Assembly: GCA_023436485.1 (NCBI GenBank)
Contig: JAEZIU010000083.1
Location: 1-17,214, forward strand
DNA from: Bacillota bacterium
Lineage (GTDB): Bacteria > Bacillota > Clostridia > Acetivibrionales > DSM-1351
DNA: 17,214 bases
Reading direction: 5' to 3'
Below the pieces are notes generated by a model that was given only the letters and a program-made list of their open reading frames with translations, was not told where the DNA came from and made no database searches. Position numbers and translations under genes: made by a program. Positions 6,793 to 13,666 of the stretch are shown one piece after another. Each line of letters starts with the position of its first letter. Positions within the stretch are counted from its first letter, which is position 1.

Positions 6793-8193
6793 ATGGAGAA
6801 TATAGTAAGATTGCAGGAAATTGAAGTAAGAGACTTTAAAAATGTATCTAAGGGTATATTAGCATTTGATAGTTATAAAAAGGAGAAGTTTTTTTTAAAT
6901 CCATACAGTGCTGATATATTAGGCTTGTATGGTCAGAATGGCTCTGGAAAAACAAGTATGGTTGAAGCAATAGATATTTTAAAGTCAATTTTATCGGGAG
7001 AAGAACTTGATAAAAATATAAGAAATTTATTATCCTGTAATGTGAATTCTTCATTCTTTAAATATACATTTACTATTCAAATTGGTAGTAGCAAGTATAT
7101 GGCTTACTATAGTTTTAAGCTTAGATGCAATGATGAAGAAGACAGGGTAGAAATATATGAGGAATGCATCAAGTTTTCAGAGATAGATATTGAGAACGAA
7201 AAGATAAATATGGCTAAAACTATTATTGAGTTTTATATGGATCAAAGTTCGGAAAGTGTTTTTGGACCAGTAAAGAATTATTCACTTGTTACTAAGCAAA
7301 ATGAAGAATTAAAAACAAGCTTAATGGTATCAAAAGAATTAGCAAAAGAGAAAAGTACCTCTTTTATTTTTAATAAAAAAAGTATGGGTATATTTAAAAA
7401 ATGCTTTATTGGTAAGAACGAAGTTTATTTTAATATAATACGATCACTTCAAAACTATGCTGTTGCTTCCTTTGTAATAAAGAATGATTACCTTGGTCAC
7501 ATAGATCTTAGTTCCTTTATGCCTGTCAATTTTATGATTGAAAGTGAAAGAGGTTTGGCAAGAGGAATGTTTATCCTTAGTTTATTTGAAACAAACACAG
7601 TTACCGTAGAAATTTTTAAAATATTGAATAGCGTCATAGAACAAATAAATATTGTTCTAAATTCACTAATACCTGGTTTAACTATAGAGGCAAAGGTAAT
7701 AAAAGAGGAGCTTATGGAGGATGGCGAAAAAGGCGAGGTATTTGGATTGGTTTCAGTCAGAGACAATATTAGAATCCCACTAAAGTATGAATCAGATGGA
7801 ATAAAGAAAATTATATCTATTCTAAGTGCACTCACAGCGATGTACAATAATGAATCAATATGTGTTGTTATAGATGAACTTGACTCCGGAGTTTTTGAAT
7901 TCTTACTAGGAGAATTGTTGGGTGTTCTGAAAGAGAAGGCTAAAGGACAGCTGATATTTACATCACATAACCTCAGAGCTCTGGAGGTTTTAGATAAGAG
8001 TGATATAATCTTTACGACAACAAATCCTGAAAACAGATATATAAGATTAAAGAATGTAAAAAAGAGCAATAATTTAAGAGATTTTTATTTAAGAGAGATT
8101 TTTTTGGGTGGCCAAACTGAATCTATTTATAACAAGACAAAAAGTTATGCCATAAGTAGAGCATTCAGGAAAGCAGGTATAAAAAATGAGTGA
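6793..8193 (+). CDS. SMC/OLD-like AAA ATPase of a two-gene defence-type module
   Basis: This 466-residue protein opens like RecF/SMC/OLD ATPases (LQEIEVRDFKNVSKG) with Walker A GQNGSGKT at 47-54. A middle insert of variable sequence follows, then a signature-like SDGIKK (334-339), Walker B VVIDELD (358-364, Asp361/Glu362) and a switch-type His392 (FTSHN). It therefore has a complete ABC-type ATPase head but no TOPRIM domain of its own; that domain is on the next gene, which overlaps by 8 bases. The pair resembles split OLD-family systems such as PARIS (AriA/AriB) or AbiLi/AbiLii-type abortive infection, where the ATPase senses phage and releases a TOPRIM effector. This is inference from architecture; the exact family is not assigned. 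It starts at ATG 6793 after GCGGAGG. The gene is more AT-rich than clpC and lies inside the repeat-bounded insertion. Confidence 0.8.
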   Translation: MENIVRLQEIEVRDFKNVSKGILAFDSYKKEKFFLNPYSADILGLYGQNGSGKTSMVEAIDILKSILSGEELDKNIRNLLSCNVNSSFFKYTFTIQIGSSKYMAYYSFKLRCNDEEDRVEIYEECIKFSEIDIENEKINMAKTIIEFYMDQSSESVFGPVKNYSLVTKQNEELKTSLMVSKELAKEKSTSFIFNKKSMGIFKKCFIGKNEVYFNIIRSLQNYAVASFVIKNDYLGHIDLSSFMPVNFMIESERGLARGMFILSLFETNTVTVEIFKILNSVIEQINIVLNSLIPGLTIEAKVIKEELMEDGEKGEVFGLVSVRDNIRIPLKYESDGIKKIISILSALTAMYNNESICVVIDELDSGVFEFLLGELLGVLKEKAKGQLIFTSHNLRALEVLDKSDIIFTTTNPENRYIRLKNVKKSNNLRDFYLREIFLGGQTESIYNKTKSYAISRAFRKAGIKNE

Positions 8194-8875
8194 GGCGAGA
8201 GTTATAGTTTTCATCGTAGAAGGTTTTTCTGATAAGGAAGCACTAAATGGTATATTATCAGAGTTATTCGATGAAAAAAGGATAGTCTTTTCAATAGTAG
8301 ATGGTGATATAACAACTAAGAATTCTACACAGGTAAATAATATTCGTGCAAAAATAGGTGAATACATAGATATAGCAGCACAAAAGGATAAGTTTTTAAA
8401 AACCGATATATTCAGGGTAGTACATCTTGTGGATACGGATGGAGCGTATATTCCCGATTTAAATATAGTTGAAAATATTGAGATTAAAATACTGTACACT
8501 CAAACCCACATAGAGACAAAAGATGTTAAAAGTATTATTAAAAGAAATGAAAAAAAGAGGGCAATGCTTAATATTTTGAGCACTATGACGTCTATAAACA
8601 AAGGAAAGAAAAGTATACCGTATTGTATGTATTATATGTCGTGCAATTTAGATCATGTAATACACAATGTACAGAACCTTGAAGACGATCAAAAAGTACG
8701 CTATGCAGAAGAGTTTATTGATGCATATATAGATAATCCTTACGAATTTGTTAAATTCATGAGTGAAAGCGATTTTACTGTACATAGAGAGTACCGCGAT
8801 ACATGGGAGTTTATTAAGTTAGGTTTGAACTCTCTGAATAGATATAGCAACTTCCATTTATTTTTTGAAGAGTAA
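8186..8875 (+). CDS. TOPRIM-domain protein, partner of the ATPase
   Basis: The 229-residue protein begins VIVFIVEGFSDKEAL, the TOPRIM metal-binding motif (Glu12, with Gly13 and Asp16). It has HLVDTDGAYIP with the DxD pair at Asp83/Asp85, as in OLD-type nucleases, topoisomerase/primase TOPRIM domains and AriB-like effectors. The rest (about 100-229) is a charged helical region with no recognised motif, including SNLNRYSNFHLFFEE-like hydrophobic C-terminal residues. Its start overlaps the ATPase stop (ATGAGTGA, 8 bases), so the two proteins are probably made in fixed ratio and work as a complex. The likely activity is metal-dependent nucleic-acid cleavage after the ATPase is triggered; this is inference. 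It could instead belong to RloB/DUF4435-like groups, which I cannot separate without profile searches. Confidence 0.7.
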   Translation: MSEARVIVFIVEGFSDKEALNGILSELFDEKRIVFSIVDGDITTKNSTQVNNIRAKIGEYIDIAAQKDKFLKTDIFRVVHLVDTDGAYIPDLNIVENIEIKILYTQTHIETKDVKSIIKRNEKKRAMLNILSTMTSINKGKKSIPYCMYYMSCNLDHVIHNVQNLEDDQKVRYAEEFIDAYIDNPYEFVKFMSESDFTVHREYRDTWEFIKLGLNSLNRYSNFHLFFEE

Positions 8876-8889
8876 GGCTTAGCAAAATT

Positions 8890-8958
8890 AAGGTAAAGGC
8901 CGGAGACAGCATCAGAATAGATTTTGACGGAGAAAACATTATTGTTAATAAGAAGTAG
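8890..8958 (+). repeat. 69-bp direct repeat, right copy (duplicated clpC tail)
   Basis: This is an exact copy of the last 22 codons plus stop of clpC, 15 bases after the TOPRIM gene. There is no start codon or ribosome binding site for it, so it is a scar and not a gene. The sequence that follows, including the terminator at 9010-9050, is probably the original downstream flank of clpC. Confidence 0.97.
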
Positions 8959-9009
8959 ATAAACGACCGGTTATTTCCGAGCAATTGTATAGATAATTAT
9001 AATAATTTG

Positions 9010-9050
9010 AAACCCCTCGATTGGTTACAGAAGTCCAACGAGGGGTTTTA
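9010..9050 (+). terminator. Strong intrinsic terminator, probably the ancestral clpC terminator
   Basis: AAACCCCTCG (9010-9019) pairs with CGAGGGGTTT (9039-9048). Four further pairs (TTGG/CCAA) follow after one bulged A; the loop is 10 nt and the tail is TTTTA. It lies 51 bases beyond the duplicated clpC stop, the position expected for the clpC operon terminator before the insertion. It now ends the ATPase-TOPRIM operon. Confidence 0.85.
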
Positions 9051-9075
9051 TAATGCCGTGATTATTTCCGCAAAT

Positions 9076-9104
9076 TTGACTGCTTAATATCCCGAATATA
9101 CAAT
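9076..9104 (+). promoter_or_regulatory. Promoter of the RiPP cassette
   Basis: TTGACT (9076-9081) and TACAAT (9099-9104), each one mismatch from consensus, are 17 bases apart. Transcription would start near 9111, leaving a leader of about 53 bases before the maturase ATG at 9164. Confidence 0.75.
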
Positions 9105-9163
9105 TATTTACATTAAAGAAAGTAATTGTAATTAACCTTAAGTATTGAAAGGAAGTCTGTATT

Positions 9164-10573
9164 ATGATTATTTATAAGCTTATAAAGACTCCGCTAAAAT
9201 ATTATGTATATGACAGGAATAAAAATAAAATCCTGAATATAAGTAAGGAAGAGTATCAGGAACTTTACAAATTAAGTAAAAAAGAAATTACTGAAAAAGA
9301 AGCAGTTTGTCTTAAAAAATACCAGAAGTACGGATATTTAAAAGACAGTGTTCTTGAAGAAATAATTCATCCGGAAACCCAATATATTAAGCATTATCTG
9401 GACCACAGAGTACAGTTTCTCATATTACAGGTTACACAAAGTTGTAATCTGAGATGTGATTATTGTACATATTCAGGCCAGTATAAAAACAGAGTTCATT
9501 CAGGCAAGTCAATGACATGGGAATTGGCGAAAGAGTCAATTGACTATCTATATAATCATTCAAATGAAGTTGAAAAAGTCAGGATAAGTTTTTACGGAGG
9601 AGAGCCGTTGCTTCGATTTGGCTTAATAAAGCAATGTATAGAATACATTAAAGAAGCTTATCCCGAAAGAAACACAACCTATGGAATCACTACCAATGGC
9701 ACACTTCTCTCTGGAGAAATAGCTGAATTTCTTATAAGCAATAAATTTTCCGTTACTGTAAGCCTTGATGGCTCCAAGAAAGATCATGATGCAAACAGAA
9801 AATTTGCAAGTAACGGAGAAGGGAGCTTCGATACCATCATTAATAATATTAAAGAGATAAGTAAACATAATCAAGAATTTATAAAAAATATCAGATTTAA
9901 TACTGTTTTAAATCCAAAATCCGATTATGGTACTGTCAGAAATTATTTCAGTTCAGAGGATGTAGTGTGCGATGCGGGAGTTGGCCTTAGCCTTATGGAA
10001 ACAATCAACCATAAGGGGGATATATCCTTTAGCGATGAATTTATGAATATAAGAAGATATGACTATTTTCTATTATTAATGGCCATGATAAAAAAATTAA
10101 AAAAGGAGGCAATACCAAAGTTCATGTCTGAAATAAAGTCAGGTATAGATATAGATTATACTTCGATGGAGGATATTAACAGCCTTGGTAGGAAATGGCA
10201 CCATGCAGGGCCTTGTATTGCAGGGGCTATGAGAATGTTTGTAAATACTGATGGTGTTATCTATCCGTGTGAAAAAGCAGTTGAAACCAGTGAAGCTATG
10301 AAAATAGGCGAGATGGATAAAGGTACGGATGTGAGTAAAGTGTCAAAGGTAATGAATATAGGAAAAATTTCAGAGAAAGATTGTAAAAACTGCTGGGCTA
10401 TAAACTGGTGCTCTATGTGTGCATTATATGCAGAGAAGGATGGAAAATTTGACTCGGCCGCTAAAAGGAAAAACTGTTACAAATCCCTGATAGAGGCTCA
10501 AGAAAAGCTTCTGAATATATGCGCTTTAAAAGAATTCGGATATAAATTCGGGAAGGAGGAAATGTATGTATAA
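9164..10573 (+). CDS. Radical SAM/SPASM Cys-rich peptide maturase (CcpM-like)
   Basis: This 469-residue enzyme has the radical SAM cluster motif CNLRCDYC (Cys94, 98, 101) after a roughly 90-residue N-terminal domain, which probably includes the peptide-binding region. The SAM-contact motif FYGGEPLL follows. A C-terminal SPASM-type set of seven Cys (351, 369, 407, 410, 416, 419, 438) is suited to two auxiliary iron-sulfur clusters. Such enzymes crosslink or otherwise modify Cys-rich precursor peptides. Its neighbours and motifs match the clostridial maturase that I recall being named CcpM (TIGR04068), acting with Clo7bot-type precursors. The chemistry installed (for example a thioether link) is not known from the sequence. 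It starts at ATG 9164 after GAAAGGAAG and overlaps the next gene by 8 bases. It is the first gene of the cassette, under the promoter at 9076-9104. Confidence 0.88.
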   Translation: MIIYKLIKTPLKYYVYDRNKNKILNISKEEYQELYKLSKKEITEKEAVCLKKYQKYGYLKDSVLEEIIHPETQYIKHYLDHRVQFLILQVTQSCNLRCDYCTYSGQYKNRVHSGKSMTWELAKESIDYLYNHSNEVEKVRISFYGGEPLLRFGLIKQCIEYIKEAYPERNTTYGITTNGTLLSGEIAEFLISNKFSVTVSLDGSKKDHDANRKFASNGEGSFDTIINNIKEISKHNQEFIKNIRFNTVLNPKSDYGTVRNYFSSEDVVCDAGVGLSLMETINHKGDISFSDEFMNIRRYDYFLLLMAMIKKLKKEAIPKFMSEIKSGIDIDYTSMEDINSLGRKWHHAGPCIAGAMRMFVNTDGVIYPCEKAVETSEAMKIGEMDKGTDVSKVSKVMNIGKISEKDCKNCWAINWCSMCALYAEKDGKFDSAAKRKNCYKSLIEAQEKLLNICALKEFGYKFGKEEMYV

Positions 10574-11648
10574 GCTTCTGATTTATCCTTACAGTGTAGA
10601 TGATAGCTGCATTACAAAATATGGTACTATGCTCCGGGGATACCAGCTTACAAGTTTGGTTTGCTTGGAGGGTGCATATGAAAACGGCAAGGATGCAGGC
10701 GTGTTTGACGAAGTTAAAACAGGACTGATAATAACGGAGGATTATAACAGGGAAATTGATAAATGCGATGTTGTACTTATACAGGAAAAGAATTTTGATG
10801 AAATGAAGGATACATACATTAAAAAGATAAATACAGCAATAACTAAAAACAAAATTGTCATGACAAATAAGAAGATATACGATTTTTGTCTCGACCATTT
10901 TTCCGGTAATAAGAATATCCGAGTCCTAGACAATATTCAGGAGGGTAGATTGAATTATTTTACGTATGATAAGAGAATGACACAGCCGGATATTCCTGTG
11001 ATAACTGTAATGTCCATGGGAGAAAGCTGCAATAAATTTGGAGTACAGCTTGATCTGAGAAAGAAATTTCAGGATAAAGGCTACAAAGTGTTACAGTTTG
11101 GTACAAAGGACTATTGTGATTTGTTCGGCTTCAAAAAGCTTCCGTCTTTTCTTATGGCAAAAAATATTTCTCTTGATGAGAAAGTATACATGTTTAATCA
11201 CTATATAAACAAAGAAGTGTTAAAAGAGGATTATGATGTTGTTATCATAGGTGTGGCAGGAGGTATACTACCTGTTAACCGTTATATAACGAATTACTTT
11301 GGAGAAATTTCACTGATTGTATCTTCGGCACTAAACATAGATATTAATATATTATGTTCATACCATAATGATGACATAAAGATTGAAAATTTGCATGAAT
11401 TCCGTAACTTCTGCAAAGGAAGACTGGGGTGCTTTACTGATTATTATTATATGTCTGACAGGCAATTCAGAATATCCTATGACCATGATATAGAGTATTT
11501 TATGTTGGATCGACAGCATTGCATTAATAATAAACCGGTTATTGAAGATGAAACACTGAAATTCTGTCATGCATTAGATACGGATATTAAGGAGAACATG
11601 CTTGACTCATTGATAGAAGAATTGGAAGGCAATGTAGCGCTTGTTTAA
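10566..11648 (+). CDS. Peptide maturation system protein, TIGR04066-like
   Basis: This 360-residue protein occupies the position of the TIGR04066 family in clostridial Cys-rich peptide cassettes; the assignment is from recall of that gene set. Its N-terminal part (1-140) looks like an alpha/beta domain (MYKLLIYPYSVDD, CDVVLIQEKNFDE). The second part begins VITVMSMGESCNKFGVQLDL, continues GYKVLQFGTKDY, and has a Walker-B-like strand YDVVIIGVAGG. That order resembles SIMIBI-class P-loop NTPases (DUF1611/MobB/MinD-like), but the Walker A lysine loop is degenerate (MGESCNKF instead of GxxxxGK[ST]). It may thus bind a nucleotide weakly, another ligand, or the peptide. It starts with ATG 10566, within the last codons of the maturase and after AAGGAGG, so translation is coupled. 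Confidence 0.75.
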   Translation: MYKLLIYPYSVDDSCITKYGTMLRGYQLTSLVCLEGAYENGKDAGVFDEVKTGLIITEDYNREIDKCDVVLIQEKNFDEMKDTYIKKINTAITKNKIVMTNKKIYDFCLDHFSGNKNIRVLDNIQEGRLNYFTYDKRMTQPDIPVITVMSMGESCNKFGVQLDLRKKFQDKGYKVLQFGTKDYCDLFGFKKLPSFLMAKNISLDEKVYMFNHYINKEVLKEDYDVVIIGVAGGILPVNRYITNYFGEISLIVSSALNIDINILCSYHNDDIKIENLHEFRNFCKGRLGCFTDYYYMSDRQFRISYDHDIEYFMLDRQHCINNKPVIEDETLKFCHALDTDIKENMLDSLIEELEGNVALV

Positions 11649-11660
11649 GAGGAGGAGTTT

Positions 11661-11936
11661 ATGGAAAAAAGAGAAGTAATGAATGAAATAAAAGAAACTG
11701 TATTCAAGATAACGGGAATTAAAATAGAGGATGAAAATGATAATATTATTGGATGCCATCATAAATATCCAATTATATATGCCATTTATATTGTTAACGA
11801 ACTTGAGATGATATATGGACAAGAAATAGCGGAGATTTTTTTGCAAAATGATTATACCATCTGGGAGTTAACAAATCTTGCAGATGCCATAATAAATATA
11901 TGCAGTAATTCTGCGGAAAAGCTTCAGGTAGTTTAA
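11661..11936 (+). CDS. Peptide maturation system carrier-related protein without the Ppant serine
   Basis: This 91-residue protein has the size and helical pattern of an acyl carrier protein. Its centre reads DNIIGCHHKYPIIYAIYIVNELEMIYG, which lines up with DNLFDLGxDSLxAVELIxxLExxFG. The DSL attachment motif is replaced by PII, so the serine needed for the phosphopantetheine arm is absent. This fits the family I recall as acyl carrier-related protein of peptide maturation systems (TIGR04069). It probably acts as a protein-protein adaptor in the maturation complex and not as a thioester carrier; that role is inference. It starts at ATG 11661 after AGAGGAGGAG, 12 bases past the previous stop. 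Its TAA overlaps an ATG by one base (TAATG at 11934-11938), in frame with the precursor. Confidence 0.75.
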   Translation: MEKREVMNEIKETVFKITGIKIEDENDNIIGCHHKYPIIYAIYIVNELEMIYGQEIAEIFLQNDYTIWELTNLADAIINICSNSAEKLQVV

Positions 11937-12001
11937 TGAGCAGGGGTATATCATTTATTCAATTAAATGATTACATAAAAAACTTTCAAGGAGGTATTTT
12001 T

Positions 12002-12199
12002 ATGAAAAAATTATCAAAAAGAAGTGAGTTAGTACCTAACACTGTTATGGCATTTTCATGTAACTGCCCTTATAGCGACTGTTATAGCGGGTGTGTTTCA
12101 AGGTGCGCTGGAGCTCCAGGAGCAGATGGTGCTATCAACAGCAGTCTCAGTGGAAGTATGAATTATTCAGTATACTCAGCAGCTAGGGCATATGCTTGA
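12002..12199 (+). CDS. Cys-rich RiPP precursor peptide (Clo7bot-like)
   Basis: The 65-residue peptide has a Lys/Ser-rich leader (MKKLSKRSELVPNTVMAFS). A Cys-dense core follows with Cys at 20, 22, 27, 31 and 35 (CNCPYSDCYSGCVSRC). It ends in a Gly/Ala/Ser/Tyr-rich tail of about 30 residues (AGAPGADGAINSS, then SMNYSVYSAARAYA). The leader motif NTVMAF before the first Cys and the position after a radical SAM maturase match the clostridial Clo7bot-type Cys-rich peptides as I recall them. The ATG at 12002 is preceded by a near-perfect AAGGAGGT, which decides it over the in-frame ATG at 11936. The peptide is presumably modified by the maturase and released from the leader. No exporter or peptidase is in the window, so these must be supplied from elsewhere. 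Bioactivity is unknown. Confidence 0.85.
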   Translation: MKKLSKRSELVPNTVMAFSCNCPYSDCYSGCVSRCAGAPGADGAINSSLSGSMNYSVYSAARAYA

Positions 12200-12215
12200 G
12201 AAAGTTCCTTAACCA

Positions 12216-12243
12216 AAAAGGAGTGCCACCCGGTACTCCTTTT
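12216..12243 (+). terminator. Terminator of the RiPP cassette
   Basis: AAAAGGAGTGCC (12216-12227) pairs with GGTACTCCTTTT (12232-12243) over 12 bp with one G-U wobble and a 4-nt loop. The A- and T-rich stem ends allow it to work in both directions. It lies between the precursor stop and the end of the convergent glycosyltransferase gene. Confidence 0.85.
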
Positions 12244-12277
12244 GTAATATGATTGAGTAGAGAACGAAGCCATAGAG

Positions 12278-13540
12278 TTACCCGTTACTGTTTTCCAATT
12301 CACTTATACTAATCTGTCTTGTATGGGCAGTGTGGCTCCACTCTTTGTTGTTTTTTTCCAAAAACCCTTGTATAGTAATTGGAACCCAGGTCAGGCAATA
12401 GTACGGGTAGATAACAAACCCAAGTATCACCTTCAGGCTGAACTTCTTCTCTGCCAGAATAACCAACGGGCCGTAGAGTATTTCAAAGAGGCCCATTAAA
12501 TACCAGACCTGAACGGGAAATACATATTGTACGCTGTAAATAGGAAATTGAGGATAAACCGTTTGTACCCACATCATAACAGTCATTAATCCCACAAAAA
12601 TAAATCTTATAGGTTGAAACAAATATAAAGCACAGTCAAGAGCAGTAAGATCACCTTTCAAAAAAGCCTTTTTGAATAAAACTCCCAGGTATTTTTGGGC
12701 ACATTCAGCATGACCTTGCATCCATCTCTTTCGCTGATGCCAAGACTGTCTAAGGGTTATGGGTTTTTCATCATAAACCACGGCTTCGTGGGCCCAGCCT
12801 ATTTTAACACCATTTAAGGCAAGTTTCATTGTATATTCCAAGTCCTCGGTCAGGCAGGTAGCTCCCCATTTTAAAGATTTAAGTATGGCAGTATCAATAC
12901 AAAATCCGGTTCCGCACAGGCCACAGCTTAGCTTCAGGTAGTATCGGGGAAGTTGGAAAATTCTGTTTGAAAGCCAGAAAGCAATGGAATAGGAGCAGGT
13001 TATCCAGCTGTCATATGGATTTTTACTGTCAATATAGCCTTGAACCACCTTAAAACCTTTGCACATCTGTCTGTTCATTTCCAATAGAAAATTTGGAGAC
13101 ACCAGATTATCTGCATCAAAAACAGCGACAGCATCATAGCTTGTATCCATATGAAAAATCCTGCTAAACATCCATTCGAGTGCATGTCCTTTACCCTTCT
13201 TGGTGGCATCTTCACGGATATGTACCTTGGCTCCGAATTTGCGGGCAATTCCGGCAGTATTATCTGTACAATTATCAGCTATAACAAAGACGTCATACAA
13301 ATTTTTGGGATAGTTTAATTTAAAGAGACTGTCTACGATATGACCAATTACAAGTTCCTCATTATGGGCTGCTACCACAAGGGCAAACTTTTTATCAGGA
13401 ACAATAGTTTGCGATAGTTTTTCTTTCCTCTTAACCCAGCCGAAAACAGATATTCCGAAAAAATAACAACCTGCTATGAATACCAATATCTGTATAAGCT
13501 CGCTTATATAAAAGATTAAATTAAAAAATAAAGTTTGCAT
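12278..13540 (-). CDS. Membrane family-2 glycosyltransferase
   Basis: The 420-residue protein has an N-terminal membrane segment (about 5-28) and a cytoplasmic GT-A domain. That domain carries VVAAHNEE (nucleotide-sugar binding), VFDADN (DxD metal site), TEDLEY (TED, catalytic base region) and QRKRWMQGH (Q/RxxRW, acceptor/diphosphate contact). Two or more C-terminal membrane segments follow (about 295-395). This set is typical of processive or semi-processive GT2 enzymes such as cellulose/hyaluronan synthase-like or poly-GlcNAc synthases. The sugar and acceptor cannot be read from sequence. Start: the ATG at 13538-13540 follows GGAGGA at the proper distance; an in-frame TTG four codons upstream overlaps that ribosome binding site. 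It is convergent with the RiPP cassette and divergent from the GH15 gene. Confidence 0.88.
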   Translation of the reverse strand: MQTLFFNLIFYISELIQILVFIAGCYFFGISVFGWVKRKEKLSQTIVPDKKFALVVAAHNEELVIGHIVDSLFKLNYPKNLYDVFVIADNCTDNTAGIARKFGAKVHIREDATKKGKGHALEWMFSRIFHMDTSYDAVAVFDADNLVSPNFLLEMNRQMCKGFKVVQGYIDSKNPYDSWITCSYSIAFWLSNRIFQLPRYYLKLSCGLCGTGFCIDTAILKSLKWGATCLTEDLEYTMKLALNGVKIGWAHEAVVYDEKPITLRQSWHQRKRWMQGHAECAQKYLGVLFKKAFLKGDLTALDCALYLFQPIRFIFVGLMTVMMWVQTVYPQFPIYSVQYVFPVQVWYLMGLFEILYGPLVILAEKKFSLKVILGFVIYPYYCLTWVPITIQGFLEKNNKEWSHTAHTRQISISELENSNG

Positions 13541-13595
13541 TATTTCCTCCAAAATAATTTATCCGAAATAGTTTGTGCATAAATAGATTAAATTA

Positions 13596-13630
13596 TTTAT
13601 ATAATTTGATACTCTGTAAATTCAATTCAA
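13596..13630 (-). promoter_or_regulatory. Possible promoter of the glycosyltransferase gene
   Basis: On the minus strand TTGAAT (13620-13625, with an overlapping second copy at 13625-13630) is followed 18 bases later by TATAAA (13596-13601). The spacing and hexamers are acceptable but AT-rich sequence makes chance matches likely. Confidence 0.3.
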
Positions 13631-13632
13631 TA

Positions 13633-13641
13633 TGCTATAAT
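13633..13641 (+). promoter_or_regulatory. Extended -10 promoter of the GH15 gene
   Basis: TGCTATAAT at 13633-13641 is a perfect extended -10 (TGn plus TATAAT). No strong -35 is seen at 16-18 bases. It lies 25 bases before the ATG at 13667, leaving room for the GCGGAGG ribosome binding site. Confidence 0.55.
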
Positions 13642-13666
13642 GAGGTAGTAAAATGCGGAGGTTTTT

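Noticed and set aside
7497..8069. 190-codon open frame on the minus strand inside the ATPase gene
   Set aside because: It lies opposite a well-supported gene with complete ATPase motifs, and its Ser/Ile/Phe-rich translation is typical of an antisense shadow.
8890..8958. Right copy of the clpC tail as a small gene
   Set aside because: It has no start codon or ribosome binding site in its frame and is an exact copy of a gene end, so it is a repeat scar.
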